A stretch of DNA of 64,000 nucleotides from Microbispora oryzae (GCF_017896165.1 NZ_JAFCNB010000003.1:310001-374000), one strand, 5' to 3'. Shown: positions 51,781 through 61,321, numbered from the stretch's first letter. The notes: a model not told the origin generated them from the sequence alone. Numbers and translations are program-made.

Positions 51781-52857
51781 GTGAGGGCGCTGTTCGTCGG
51801 GATCGACGGCGGGGGCACCAGCACGCGCTGCGTCGTCGCCGACGAGACGGGGGAGATCGTCGCGAGGGGACGGGCGGGTGGCGCCAACGCCGTCTCCGTC
51901 CCCGATCCCTCGGTCAACCTGCTGGCCGCGCTCCGCGCGGCGCTCGACGGAGTCGACCCCGCGCGCGTCGCGGGCGGGGTCTTCGGGCTGGCCGGGGTGG
52001 CCTCCGCGACCGAACCGGCCGGGCGGGCCTGGCGGGCGGCGGGGCTGATGGGCAGGCCCGTCGTCGTCCCCGACATGCTCGTCGCCTTCACGGGCACCAC
52101 CGCGGCGCCCGACGGCGCGGTCCTGGTGGCCGGCACGGGGGCCGTCGGGGCGCGGATCCGTGATCGGCGCGTCGTGCGGCGGGCCGACGGGCTCGGCTGG
52201 CTGCTCGGCGACGAGGGTTCCGGGGTCTGGCTCGGCAGGCAGGGCCTCACCGCGGCGCTGACCGCGCTCGACGGGCGGTCCGATCCGACGGCCCTCGTCG
52301 CCCTGATCGCCGCCGCCGTCGTGCCGGACGCCATGCCGAGCCCTGTGCCGAGCTCTGGGCCGGACGCCATGTCGACCCCTGGGCCGGACTCCGCGGGGGC
52401 GGGCGGACCGGAGAACCTGGCGGCGGCCCTGACGGCCGCCGTGTACCGCCGGGTGGCCGCGGACGGCCCGGCCTGGCTCGGCACCCTCGCCCCCGTCGTG
52501 GACGCCGCGGCCCGCGCGGGCGATCCGGTGGCCGCCGCCATCGTCGGCGACGCGGCGGGCCGGCTCTCCCGTACGGCCGGAGCCGTGACCGGCGCGGACG
52601 GGCGCGGAGGACCCCTGGTGCTGGCCGGTTCGCTGCTGACGGAGCCGACCGAACTGGCCCGTCTCGTCCAGGCCCATCTCGTCCGGTCCCGTCCCGTGGG
52701 GGCCGGGCTCAGCGGTGGGCGGGGCGACGACACGGCCTGGGTCTCCGCTCGCGACGGCGCGGCGGGCGCCGTGGCCCTCGCCGTCCGCGCGGCGCTGCCC
52801 CCGGGTGATCCGCGCGCCGAACGCGCGCACCGCAGACTCGCCGGGGAGGCCGGGTGA
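51781..52857 (+). CDS. BadF/MurK-type amino-sugar kinase (GlcNAc/MurNAc kinase)
   Basis: 358 residues from GTG 51781. ASKHA-fold kinase with phosphate-binding DGGGTSTR near the N-terminus, AGTGAVGARI and GLGWLLGDEGSG in the middle. This is the BadF/BadG/BcrA family used by N-acetylglucosamine kinase and by MurK, which phosphorylates both GlcNAc and MurNAc at O6. With NagZ overlapping (GTGA) and MurQ further on, a MurK role is likely. Residues about 180-210 are a Pro/Ser-rich insertion encoded by imperfect repeats (GCCGGACGCCATG occurs twice, about 40 bp apart). Confidence 0.83.
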   Translation: MRALFVGIDGGGTSTRCVVADETGEIVARGRAGGANAVSVPDPSVNLLAALRAALDGVDPARVAGGVFGLAGVASATEPAGRAWRAAGLMGRPVVVPDMLVAFTGTTAAPDGAVLVAGTGAVGARIRDRRVVRRADGLGWLLGDEGSGVWLGRQGLTAALTALDGRSDPTALVALIAAAVVPDAMPSPVPSSGPDAMSTPGPDSAGAGGPENLAAALTAAVYRRVAADGPAWLGTLAPVVDAAARAGDPVAAAIVGDAAGRLSRTAGAVTGADGRGGPLVLAGSLLTEPTELARLVQAHLVRSRPVGAGLSGGRGDDTAWVSARDGAAGAVALAVRAALPPGDPRAERAHRRLAGEAG

Positions 52858-54386
52858 GCGGCGCCGAGCTCGACCGCATGGCCATGACGGTGCTTCAGCC
52901 CGGCTTCGACGGCACCGCGCCGCCGGACTGGCTCAGACACGCGCTGGCCGGCGGGCTGGGCGGCGTGGTGCTGTTCGCCCGCAACGTCACCGGGCCCGAG
53001 GGGACGGCCGCGCTGGTGGCCGGGCTGCGCGCGGAGAAGCCGGACGTGGTCGTCGCCGTCGACGAGGAGGGCGGCGTGGTCACCCGGATGGAGGCCGCGA
53101 CCGGCAGCTCGTGGCCCGGCAACCTCGCCCTCGGCGTCGCGGACGACGAGTCGCTGACCAGGGGGGTCGCCCGGCGGATCGGCAGGCTGGTCGCCGCCGC
53201 CGGGATCACCCTCGACTACGCCCCCGTGGTCGACGTCAACGCCGACCCCCGCAACCCGGTCATCGGCGTCCGGTCCTTCGGCTCCGACCCGGGGCTCGTC
53301 GCCCGGCACTCCGCGGCCTGGATCGAGGGCCTGCAGAGCGCCGGGGTGGCCGCGTGCGCCAAGCACTTCCCCGGCCACGGCGACACCGTCACCGACTCCC
53401 ACCTCGCGCTGCCCACGGTGTCCGCGCCCCGCGAGTTGCTGGAACGGCGAGACCTCCCGCCGTTCCGGGCGGCGGTCGCCGCCGGGGTCCGCGCCGTGAT
53501 GTGCGGTCACCTGCTGGTGCCCCACCTCGACGACGTGCCCGCCACGCTCAGCCGGGCCGTGGTGACCGGACTGCTGCGCGAGGAGCTGGGCTTCGACGGC
53601 CTCGTGGTGACCGACGCGATCGAGATGAGGGCGGTCGCGGCCCTCGCGCCGGCGGGCGAGATCGCCGTGCGGGCCCTCGCCGCGGGGGTCGACGCGGTCT
53701 GCGTCGGCAGGTCGTCCGAGCGGGGAGAGAGCGTCTACGCGCTGCGCGACGCGATCGCGGGGGCCGTCCGCGCCGGCGTCCTGCCCGAGGAACGGCTGGC
53801 GGAGGCCGCCGGACGGGTCCGGAGCCTCGCCACCTGGTACGCCGATCACGCCGCCGCCCGCGCGGAGGCGCTCGCCGAGCCGGGCGAGGCGCCGCACGAG
53901 GGACTCGGCCAGGTCGCGGCGGGCGCGGCGCTGCGGGCCACGGGATCGGCCGTTCCCCCGGTGATCCGCGCCGCGCCCTTCGTCGTCGAGCTGGTGGCCG
54001 GGCAGACCCAGGCGGTGGGCCGGGCGAGGCGGCTCGGACTCGCCGGAGCGCTCGCGGAGATCGTCCCCGGCACGACCGGGATCGAGATCCACGCCGAGGA
54101 CGAGCTGGCGGGGCCGCCCGGACAGCCCGGACAGCCCGGCCTGCACCGGCTGCCCGGCCTGGCCGACCCATCGCGGCCGGTGGTGATCGCCGTACAGGAC
54201 GCCGTGCGGCACGACTGGATGCGGCGGCTGCTCGCCGAGGCCCTGGCGGCCCGGCCCGACGCGGTCGTGGTGGAGACCGGGATCCCCGGGCCGCCGGCCG
54301 GCCGGGTCTATCTCGCCACGCATGGCGGTTCGACGGCGTCCGCCCGGGCCGCCGCGCGCTGGCTGACCGGCCGGGACGGCGGCTGA
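52854..54386 (+). CDS. nagZ: Beta-N-acetylhexosaminidase, NagZ-like (GH3)
   Basis: 510 residues from GTG 52854. The GH3 barrel has the KHFPGHGDT motif near 169 and the nucleophile D254 in VTDAIEM; the His in the GHGDT loop serves as acid/base in NagZ enzymes. After the barrel (about 340) comes a second alpha/beta domain as in the two-domain Gram-positive NagZ. It lacks a signal peptide, so it works in the cytoplasm on imported GlcNAc-MurNAc fragments. A short PGQPGQPG repeat lies near residue 425. Confidence 0.9.
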   Translation: MSGAELDRMAMTVLQPGFDGTAPPDWLRHALAGGLGGVVLFARNVTGPEGTAALVAGLRAEKPDVVVAVDEEGGVVTRMEAATGSSWPGNLALGVADDESLTRGVARRIGRLVAAAGITLDYAPVVDVNADPRNPVIGVRSFGSDPGLVARHSAAWIEGLQSAGVAACAKHFPGHGDTVTDSHLALPTVSAPRELLERRDLPPFRAAVAAGVRAVMCGHLLVPHLDDVPATLSRAVVTGLLREELGFDGLVVTDAIEMRAVAALAPAGEIAVRALAAGVDAVCVGRSSERGESVYALRDAIAGAVRAGVLPEERLAEAAGRVRSLATWYADHAAARAEALAEPGEAPHEGLGQVAAGAALRATGSAVPPVIRAAPFVVELVAGQTQAVGRARRLGLAGALAEIVPGTTGIEIHAEDELAGPPGQPGQPGLHRLPGLADPSRPVVIAVQDAVRHDWMRRLLAEALAARPDAVVVETGIPGPPAGRVYLATHGGSTASARAAARWLTGRDGG

Positions 54387-54502
54387 ACCGTCCCCGGCCC
54401 GCGCCCGATCCCCGAGCCCGGCCGTCCCCCACCGCCCCTCACCGCCCCTCACCGTCCGTGCCCCGTCCCCCGTCCCCTCCCCGACCCTCTGACAGGAGCC
54501 CC
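54387..54502 (+). repeat. C-rich tract with a tandem 10-mer between nagZ and the regulator
   Basis: This 116-bp gap is very poor in A and T, and one strand is mostly C. ACCGCCCCTC occurs twice in tandem (54431-54450) followed by a degenerate third copy. AGGAG (54494-54498) is the ribosome site of the next gene. No promoter is recognised, so the regulator may be read through from nagZ. Confidence 0.5.
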
Positions 54503-55444
54503 ATGAGCCAGCCGTCCGCGCCGTCCGGCCGCCCTTCCACGGAGACCCTGGTCGCCACCGTCCGCGCCGTGCTCCCCTCGCTCACCCCGGCCGGGCGCAC
54601 GATCGCCCGGCTGATCCTCGACGATCCGGCGACCGCGGCCCGCCACACCATCACCGAGCTCAGCGCGGCCTCCGGGACGAGCCAGGCGACCATCGTCCGC
54701 ACCGCGCGGGCCCTCGGCTTCTCCGGATACTCCGAGCTCCGCCTCGCCCTGGCGGCCGCCGCGGCGGGGGAGCGGCGGGACCGGCTGGTGCCGGGCGACC
54801 TCGGTCCCGAAGATCCGCTGGCCGAGGTGATCGCGAAGGTGGCGAGGGCCGAGACCGACGCGCTGGCCGACACCGCGGCGCAGCTCGACCCCGACCGCCT
54901 CGGCGCGGTCGTCGGCGCCCTGGCCGCGGCCCGCAGGGTCGGTGTGTACGGCGTGGGCGCGTCGGGGCTGGTGGCCGCCGACATGGCCCAGAAGCTGCTG
55001 CGCATCGGTGTGGCGGCGCACGCCTTCACCGACGTGCATCTGGCGCTGACCGGGGCGGCCCTGGCGGGGCCGGGAGACGTGGCGGTGGGGATCAGCTGCT
55101 CCGGCGAGACGCCGGACGTGGTGGAGCCCGTGGCCACGGCCGCGAGGGCGGGCGCGGTCACCGTCGCGGTCACCAACCACCCGCGGTCGACGCTCGCCGC
55201 GACGGCCGCCCACGTGCTGATCTCGGCCGGCCGGGAGACGGACTTCCGCCCGGGCGCGCTCGCGAGCCGCATCAGCCAGCTGATGATCGTCGACTGCGTG
55301 TTCGTCGCCCTGGCGCACCGGACGTTCGACGCCTCGGAGGGCGCCCTTACCGCCACAAAGGACGCCCTTGACCGCTATCTGACCGGCGTCCGGAGAGGCT
55401 CGGGATCGATGTCTTCGCAGCTAGACGGCCTGGGTAAAAATTAA
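54503..55444 (+). CDS. MurR/RpiR-family transcriptional regulator
   Basis: 313 residues from ATG 54503. The N-terminal RpiR helix-turn-helix (about 15-85) reads ITELSAASGTSQATIVRTARALGFSGY in parts. The SIS domain (about 125-260) has VGVYGVGASGLVAADMAQKLLRIG and SCSGETPDVV, the sugar-phosphate pocket. MurR proteins sense MurNAc 6-phosphate, the product expected from the kinase here and the substrate of MurQ. It is placed between the kinase-nagZ pair and the transporter operon and probably represses one or both. Confidence 0.9.
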   Translation: MSQPSAPSGRPSTETLVATVRAVLPSLTPAGRTIARLILDDPATAARHTITELSAASGTSQATIVRTARALGFSGYSELRLALAAAAAGERRDRLVPGDLGPEDPLAEVIAKVARAETDALADTAAQLDPDRLGAVVGALAAARRVGVYGVGASGLVAADMAQKLLRIGVAAHAFTDVHLALTGAALAGPGDVAVGISCSGETPDVVEPVATAARAGAVTVAVTNHPRSTLAATAAHVLISAGRETDFRPGALASRISQLMIVDCVFVALAHRTFDASEGALTATKDALDRYLTGVRRGSGSMSSQLDGLGKN

Positions 55445-55479
55445 CTCCATAGCTGCCTGCCAACGCGGAAAAAATTGAC
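55433..55479 (+). repeat. Two AT-rich direct repeats ahead of the importer operon
   Basis: GGTAAAAATTAAC (55433-55445) and GGAAAAAATTGAC (55467-55479) match at 11 of 13 positions, 34 bp apart. The second overlaps the -35 box. Such runs of A and T stand out here, and the first even overlaps the regulator's stop codon. They are candidate MurR/RpiR sites. Confidence 0.5.
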
Positions 55480-55504
55480 GGACTCGCTCCACGACCCGTA
55501 GTGT
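55475..55504 (+). promoter_or_regulatory. Promoter of the importer-MurQ operon
   Basis: TTGACG (55475-55480), an 18-bp spacer and TAGTGT (55499-55504). Start near 55511, leaving about 24 nt with GAGGAG before ATG 55535. Confidence 0.6.
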
Positions 55505-55534
55505 CCAGGCAATATCGGGAACGAGGAGCGGTGC

Positions 55535-57340
55535 ATGAAGCGACTCGCAGCGATAGCGGCTCTGGCGTCGATCGCCACCGCGACCGCATGCGGCGGGGCC
55601 GGAACGTCGGACTCTGCGGGAGGGGGCGTCTACACCACGATCGACGGCAGCAAGCAGATCAACGCGAGCGCGCCGATCAACCCGTTCAACCCCGTGGGCT
55701 CTGTCTTCTCGGGCTACAACGGGATGGCGCTGGCCTGGCCGAAGAACGACCCGATCGATCCGAACCAGTTCTATCCGGCGCTGGCGAGCTCGTGGACCGT
55801 CGCGCCGGACCGGTCGGCGGTCGTCATCCACCTGCAGCCCGGCGCGCGGTGGTCCGACGGGGAGCCGGTCACCAGCGACGACGTGCGGGTGTCGATCGGT
55901 CTCGCCTACACGCAGGGCGGCACGGCGTTCGCGCTCGACCCCAAGGCGGCCGGCGCGGCCGCGGACGTCCAGGTCGTCGACGCCAAGACCATCAAGGTCA
56001 CCCAGGGAGCCAACCGGAGCGCGACGTTCCTCAGCAACCTGCTGCAGACGGTCGTCGTGCCTGCCCACGTCTACGGGCGCCTGCTGCCCGCCGACTTCTG
56101 GCGGACCCTGAAGACCGCCCAGACGGGGACCGGGGCCGCCGCCGACCAGGCCAAGTCGCGGATCACCGGGCTGGCCGAGAAGGTCATCGCCTTCGCGCCC
56201 GCGCACGACGTGTCGGCCGGGCCGTTCGTGCTGGAGCGGGTCAACCCCGGGGCCGCGCTGCTGCGCCGCAACCCGTACTTCTTCAACGGCAGGGCGATCG
56301 CGCCCGACAAGGTGAAGCTCCTCAACTACACGGGCAACGAGCAGATCTGGAACTACCTGATCTCGGGCCAGCTCGACAACGCGCCGTTCACCTCGGTGCC
56401 CACCGCGGTGATGGACCGCATCGAGCACGCGAGCGGCAACCACGTGGTCAAGGGATACTCGCCGGTGTCCACCGCGATGGCCTTCGACCAGGCGCGCAAG
56501 CCCTACGACAACGTGCACGTGCGCCGGGCCCTCGCCTATCTCATCGACCGGAGCCAGGTCACCAGGATCGCCTCCCCCGAGGGCGGCACCCCCGCCGCCA
56601 CGATCTCCGGAATCCACGCGAAGGCGGCCCGGGCCTGGCTCGGCTCCTCCTTCGACGCCCTGGAGCCGTACAAGGTCGACCCGGCGAAGGCCGCGGCCGA
56701 GCTCAGAGCCGCGGGCATGACGTGGCGCGGCGGCAGGTGGGCCATGCCTGACGGCAGCCCGTGGAAGGTGCGGATCAGCGTGCCGGCGTCGTTCTCCGAC
56801 TGGGTCGCCGCGGCCAAGTCGATCAGCAGCCAGCTCGTCGACCACGGCATCGACGCCTCGGTGGTCACCGCCGCCGACTACACGCTCTATCTGAGCGAGC
56901 TCGCGGCCGGCAAGTACGACATCGGGTTCTGGCTGGTCGGCCTGGGGCCCTCGCCGTACAACATCTTCCAGCGGCTGTTCGGCCAGGCCAACGGCTGGCA
57001 GATGTTCGGCGGCCGGTTGACCCACGTGCCCCCGGGGAAGGACGGCAACTGGATGGGCGGCCCGCAGTACGTCGACGCCGGTCCGGACGGCAGGGTCGAC
57101 CCCGGCGCGCTCACGGCCAAGCTCAACTTCGTGTCACCCCAGGAGCAGAAGCGCATCGTCGGCGTGCTCGCCGGCATCGCCAACCGGCAGGTTCCGGTCA
57201 TCCAGCTCTGGGACTACGTCAACACCCAGTTCGTGAACACCTCCCGGTACACCGCGTTCCCGCCCGACGACGACCAGTCGCTGCGGCTGTCGTCCGGCGT
57301 GTGGATGCAACTCGGGATGATCAAGAAGAGGCAGTCATGA
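55535..57340 (+). CDS. Peptide-type ABC solute-binding lipoprotein (SBP family 5)
   Basis: 601 residues. Lipoprotein signal with Cys19 (TATAC-GG). The large two-lobed family 5 domain has YPALASSWTV, GARWSDGEPVTSDDV and RRALAYLIDR, the hallmarks of OppA/DppA proteins. It binds oligopeptides or related ligands at the outer face of the membrane. Given NagZ, kinase and MurQ genes around it, the ligand may be a muropeptide or MurNAc-containing sugar rather than a simple peptide. ATGA overlap with the first permease. Confidence 0.92.
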   Translation: MKRLAAIAALASIATATACGGAGTSDSAGGGVYTTIDGSKQINASAPINPFNPVGSVFSGYNGMALAWPKNDPIDPNQFYPALASSWTVAPDRSAVVIHLQPGARWSDGEPVTSDDVRVSIGLAYTQGGTAFALDPKAAGAAADVQVVDAKTIKVTQGANRSATFLSNLLQTVVVPAHVYGRLLPADFWRTLKTAQTGTGAAADQAKSRITGLAEKVIAFAPAHDVSAGPFVLERVNPGAALLRRNPYFFNGRAIAPDKVKLLNYTGNEQIWNYLISGQLDNAPFTSVPTAVMDRIEHASGNHVVKGYSPVSTAMAFDQARKPYDNVHVRRALAYLIDRSQVTRIASPEGGTPAATISGIHAKAARAWLGSSFDALEPYKVDPAKAAAELRAAGMTWRGGRWAMPDGSPWKVRISVPASFSDWVAAAKSISSQLVDHGIDASVVTAADYTLYLSELAAGKYDIGFWLVGLGPSPYNIFQRLFGQANGWQMFGGRLTHVPPGKDGNWMGGPQYVDAGPDGRVDPGALTAKLNFVSPQEQKRIVGVLAGIANRQVPVIQLWDYVNTQFVNTSRYTAFPPDDDQSLRLSSGVWMQLGMIKKRQS

Positions 57341-58371
57341 CGCAGACGACCCGGGGGCGTCCCCGGATTGGCGCGATCGCCCGGAAGGTCGCCGGCCACG
57401 TGGTCCGCGGCCTGGTGATGATCTGGGTGGTCGCCACGATCAGCTTCTTCATCATCCGGGAGATCCCCGGAAACCCCGTGCTCGGGCAGTACGAGAGCCT
57501 CATCCAGAAGGGCATGTCGCCCGACCAGGCCGAGCGCGCCACGGCCGTGCTCTACGGCTTCCTGCCGACCGGCAGCCTGTGGCAGCAGTACCTCGGATAC
57601 ATGGGCTCGCTCCTCCACCTCGACCTCGGCCGTTCGCTCAGCACCCCCGGCGTCGAGGTGACCACCCTGATCGGCTCGGCGGCCCGCTGGACGGTGCTGC
57701 CCGTGCTGGCCGGCACGCTGCTGAGCTTCCTTCTCGGCGTCACGATGGGCGTGTACGCGGCGATCAAGCGGTCGGGGAAGCTCGGCGACATGCTCGCGCT
57801 GTCGGGCTCGCTGCTGCACGGCGTGCCGGTGTACGTCATCGGGCTCCTGCTCACCGCGATCTTCGCCACGCTGTGGCCGATCCTGCCCTCCGGCGGCCCG
57901 GTCGACGTGGAGTTCACGCCGGGGCTCAACCCGGGCTACGTCGGATCGCTGCTCCAGCACGCCGTGCTGCCGGTCGTGACCTACACCCTGGCCAGCTACG
58001 GCGGGTGGATCCTCGCGATGAAGTCCAACGTGGTGGCCGTGCTCGGCGACGACTTCATCCTCGCCGCGGAGCTGCGCGGAATGACCCGCGGCATCGTGTT
58101 CCGCTATCTCGCGCGCAACGCGATCCTGCCGCTGTTCACCATCCTCGCCCTGTCGATCGGCATGCTGTTCGGCGGCTCGATCTTCATCGAGGAGATCTTC
58201 AACTATCCGGGCCTGGGGCTGCTGCTGGTCAACAGCATCAGCAGCCGCGACTACGCGCTGATGGGCGGCACCTTCCTGGTGATCACGATCGGCATCGTCG
58301 TCGCGAACATCGTGGCCGACCTGCTCTACACGGTGATCGACCCGCGGGTCAGGAGCGGAGGCGCCGCATGA
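57337..58371 (+). CDS. Peptide-type ABC permease (DppB-like)
   Basis: 344 residues, with six membrane helices. The first helix (IWVVATISFFIIREIPGNP) matches the DppB/OppB opening, and the EAA loop is AAELRGMTRGIVFRYLARNAILP. It forms half of the channel with the next gene product. Starts inside the binding-protein stop and ends overlapping the DppC-like start (ATGA). Confidence 0.93.
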   Translation: MTQTTRGRPRIGAIARKVAGHVVRGLVMIWVVATISFFIIREIPGNPVLGQYESLIQKGMSPDQAERATAVLYGFLPTGSLWQQYLGYMGSLLHLDLGRSLSTPGVEVTTLIGSAARWTVLPVLAGTLLSFLLGVTMGVYAAIKRSGKLGDMLALSGSLLHGVPVYVIGLLLTAIFATLWPILPSGGPVDVEFTPGLNPGYVGSLLQHAVLPVVTYTLASYGGWILAMKSNVVAVLGDDFILAAELRGMTRGIVFRYLARNAILPLFTILALSIGMLFGGSIFIEEIFNYPGLGLLLVNSISSRDYALMGGTFLVITIGIVVANIVADLLYTVIDPRVRSGGAA

Positions 58372-59297
58372 CGGTGATCATCAACCCGGAGGGCGTCGCC
58401 GATCCGAAGGCGTCCCCGGCCGGGACACGGGCGACCCTCCGGCGCAACTTCTGGCGCGGAGTGTGGCGCGTGCTGCGCCGCAAGCCGAGCCGGATGGCCG
58501 GCGTCGCCATCATCGCGGTGTTCGTCCTCATGGGGATCGTGGGGCCGCTGCTCTACCCGGCGAACCTGCCCAGGGACGACAACGCGCTCTACGCGCCACC
58601 GAGCCTGGCCCACCCGCTCGGCACCGACTTCGAGGGCACCGACGTGCTCGCGCTGATCGTCACCGGCGCCAGGTACGTCCTGCTGACCGGCTTCGCCACC
58701 GCGGTCATCACGGTCACGGTGGGGACGGCGATCGGGCTGTTCGCCGGGTTCCGCCGCGGCCGGTGGGACACCCTGCTCATGCGGATCACCGACGTCAACC
58801 TCGCCATTCCCGGGCTGCCGCTGCTGCTGGTGCTCTCGACGGTCTGGAAGTTCACCGGGCCCCTGCAGATGGGCCTGGTGCTCGGCCTGCTCGGCTGGGG
58901 CGGCATCGCCCGCGCCGTCCGCTCGCAGACACTCTCACTGCGCGAGCGGGGCTTCATCGAGGCGGCCCGCGGGCTCGGCCTGCCCACCACCCACATCATC
59001 GGCCGCGAACTGCTGCCGGGCATGGCGCCCTACATCGCCATGAACATGCTGATCGCCGTCACCGGGGCCGTCTACGCCCAGGTGGGGCTGTTCTTCCTCG
59101 GCGTCCTGCCGTTCGAGTCCAACAACTGGGGTGTGATGCTGAACCTCGCGGTCTTCAACGGAGGCGCGCTCACCACTCCGGCGGCGCTGCCCTACCTGCT
59201 CGCGCCGCTGATGGCCATCCTGCTGCTCACGCTCGGCATCGTTCTGATCGTCGACGCCATGGACGAGATCTTCAATCCCCGGCTGCGGGAGGAGTAG
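58368..59297 (+). CDS. Peptide-type ABC permease (DppC-like)
   Basis: 309 residues. A cytosolic N-terminus of about 40 residues (RRNFWRGVWRVLRRKPS), then six membrane helices. The conserved HPLGTDFEGTDVLA after helix 1 and the EAA loop (EAARGLGLPTTHIIGRELLPG) identify DppC/OppC. Partner of the previous permease. Confidence 0.93.
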   Translation: MTVIINPEGVADPKASPAGTRATLRRNFWRGVWRVLRRKPSRMAGVAIIAVFVLMGIVGPLLYPANLPRDDNALYAPPSLAHPLGTDFEGTDVLALIVTGARYVLLTGFATAVITVTVGTAIGLFAGFRRGRWDTLLMRITDVNLAIPGLPLLLVLSTVWKFTGPLQMGLVLGLLGWGGIARAVRSQTLSLRERGFIEAARGLGLPTTHIIGRELLPGMAPYIAMNMLIAVTGAVYAQVGLFFLGVLPFESNNWGVMLNLAVFNGGALTTPAALPYLLAPLMAILLLTLGIVLIVDAMDEIFNPRLREE

Positions 59298-59303
59298 CCC
59301 GAC

Positions 59304-60317
59304 ATGACCTCCACCACCCACGCCCCCGGGGTACGCATTCGCGACCTGACCGTCGTCTACCGGACGCCGGCCGGGGAACTGCCCGCCGTCCGCGGCGTCG
59401 ACCTCGAACTCGTGCCCGGCACGATCACCGGCGTCGTCGGGGAGTCCGGCTCGGGCAAGTCGACGCTCGCGCTGTCGCTGCTCAACGCCGTTCAGCCGCC
59501 GGGCCGGATCGCCGCCGGCGCCGTGGAGATCGACGGGCTCGGCGACGTGCTGACGCTTGGCGGCGAAGACCTGCGGCGCACGCGCGGACGCCAGGTCGGC
59601 TACGTCTTCCAGGCCGCGCAGAACTCGCTGAACCCCCTGAAGACGATCGGCAAGCAGCTCCTCGACCTGGGCCGCTCCCACGACGTGGCCGACCCCCGCG
59701 CCCTGGTCCGCGACGCCAAGGTGCTGCTCGCCCGGATGGGCCTGGACGGCGGCCGGGTGCTGGACTCCTACCAGCACGAGCTGTCGGGCGGCATGCGGCA
59801 GCGGGTCGGGATCATGCTCGCGCTCGTCCTCAACGCCAAGGTCGTCGTCCTCGACGAGCCCACCACCGCGCTCGACATGATCACCCAGGCGACCATCCTG
59901 CGGATCATCCGCGAGGTGCACGAGGAGCGCGAGCTCACCACACTCGTCATCACCCACGACGTCGGCGCGATCGCCGAGGTGGCCGACGGCCTCGCCGTCA
60001 TGTACGGCGGCCGGATCGTCGAGCACGGCCCGGTCCGCAAGGTCCTCGCCACGCCGCGCCATCCGTACACGCAGGGCCTGATCCGCGCCATTCCGCGCCT
60101 GTCGGGGGACATCTCGCTGGCCCGGGCGCTGCCCGGCCGGCCGCCCACGCTCGGCACGCTGCCGGCCCAGGGCTGCGTCTTCAGGGAGCGCTGCGAGCGG
60201 CGCCTGGCGGTCTGCGACACCGACGACCCCGTGGTGATCACCCGCAACGGCCGGTCGGTCGCCTGCCACGCGGTCGAACGGGCCGCCGCCGTGGCCATGC
60301 GGAAGGAGTACGCGTGA
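59304..60317 (+). CDS. Peptide-type ABC ATPase (OppD-like)
   Basis: 337 residues. Walker A GESGSGKST, Q-loop FQAAQNSLNP, signature LSGGMRQR, Walker B VVLDEPTTALD, and the oligopeptide/dipeptide C-terminal region with CVFRERCERRLAVC, a Cys group that often binds an Fe-S cluster in this family. It powers the importer together with the next ATPase (GTGA overlap). Confidence 0.93.
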   Translation: MTSTTHAPGVRIRDLTVVYRTPAGELPAVRGVDLELVPGTITGVVGESGSGKSTLALSLLNAVQPPGRIAAGAVEIDGLGDVLTLGGEDLRRTRGRQVGYVFQAAQNSLNPLKTIGKQLLDLGRSHDVADPRALVRDAKVLLARMGLDGGRVLDSYQHELSGGMRQRVGIMLALVLNAKVVVLDEPTTALDMITQATILRIIREVHEERELTTLVITHDVGAIAEVADGLAVMYGGRIVEHGPVRKVLATPRHPYTQGLIRAIPRLSGDISLARALPGRPPTLGTLPAQGCVFRERCERRLAVCDTDDPVVITRNGRSVACHAVERAAAVAMRKEYA

Positions 60318-61321
60318 TCACCGGAACCGGCGTCACGAAGACCTACCGCCAGCGGGGGAGCATCCTGGGGGCCCGGCAGGTGCCGGCCCTGCGCGGGGTC
60401 GACTTCGCCGTCCCCAGAGGCGGCGCGGTCTCGTTCATCGGGGAGTCGGGCTGCGGCAAGACCACCCTCGGCCGCATCATCGCCGGGCTGGAGACCTACG
60501 ACGACGGCGACATCGTCATCGACGGCACCTCCATGTCGGGGCTCGGCCACCGCGCGCGGCAGCCGTTCTTCCGCCGCGTCCAGCTCATCCATCAGGACCC
60601 CTACTCGGCGCTCAACCCGACCAGGACCATCCACCAGACGCTGTCGGCGCCGCTGGCGCTGCGGGCCAGGCAGACCGGCCGGAGCCGCTCGTGGACCGAC
60701 GAGCGGGCCGAGGAGCTGCTGTCCCTCGTGGGCATCGATCCCGGTTACGTGCTGCCGCGTTACCCCCACCAGCTGTCGGGCGGCATGCGGCAGCGCGTCG
60801 TGATCGCCCGTGCGCTGACGATGGATCCCGACGTGCTCGTCGCCGACGAGGCCGTCTCCATGATCGACGTGTCCCTGCGGCTGGGAATCCTGTCCCTGCT
60901 GAAGGACCTGCGGGTGCGGCTCGGGGTGGGGGTGCTGTTCATCACCCACGACATCGCGACGGCCCGCTACATCGGCGACGACAGCGAGCTCTACGTGATC
61001 TACCGGGGTCAGGTGGTCGAACGCGGGCCCACCGAGACGATCATCGCGGAGCCCGTGCACCCGTACACGCAGTCGCTGCTGTCGGCGATCCCGGTGCTGC
61101 ACGGCCTGGAACGGCCGGGCGAGGAGCAGGTGGTGCCCACCGAGGCGCTCGACGAGGGCCGGGCCGACGAGGGCTGCCTGTTCGCCCGCAGGTGCCCGTT
61201 CGTCACCGAGCGCTGCGAGCACGAGATGCCGGTGCTGGGCCGCGGCGGCGGCGAGGTGCAGCGGCACGCCTGCTTCCATCCGCAGCCGCGCAGCGTGATC
61301 CCGGTGGGTGCGGGCCAGTGA
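60314..61321 (+). CDS. Peptide-type ABC ATPase (OppF-like)
   Basis: 335 residues from GTG 60314 (AAGGAG 5 nt upstream). Walker A GESGCGKTT, Q-loop IHQDPYSALNPTRT, signature LSGGMRQR, Walker B VLVADEAVSMID and C-terminal CLFARRCPFVTERC. In Walker B the usual DEP is DEA, which is common enough in OppF relatives and keeps the catalytic Glu. It completes the five-part importer. GTGA overlap with the acetyltransferase gene. Confidence 0.92.
   Translation: MITGTGVTKTYRQRGSILGARQVPALRGVDFAVPRGGAVSFIGESGCGKTTLGRIIAGLETYDDGDIVIDGTSMSGLGHRARQPFFRRVQLIHQDPYSALNPTRTIHQTLSAPLALRARQTGRSRSWTDERAEELLSLVGIDPGYVLPRYPHQLSGGMRQRVVIARALTMDPDVLVADEAVSMIDVSLRLGILSLLKDLRVRLGVGVLFITHDIATARYIGDDSELYVIYRGQVVERGPTETIIAEPVHPYTQSLLSAIPVLHGLERPGEEQVVPTEALDEGRADEGCLFARRCPFVTERCEHEMPVLGRGGGEVQRHACFHPQPRSVIPVGAGQ

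Noticed and set aside
51618-54452. A minus-strand open frame of about 940 codons opposite the kinase and NagZ genes
   Set aside because: Antisense shadow for the same reason; the plus-strand proteins have intact catalytic motifs.
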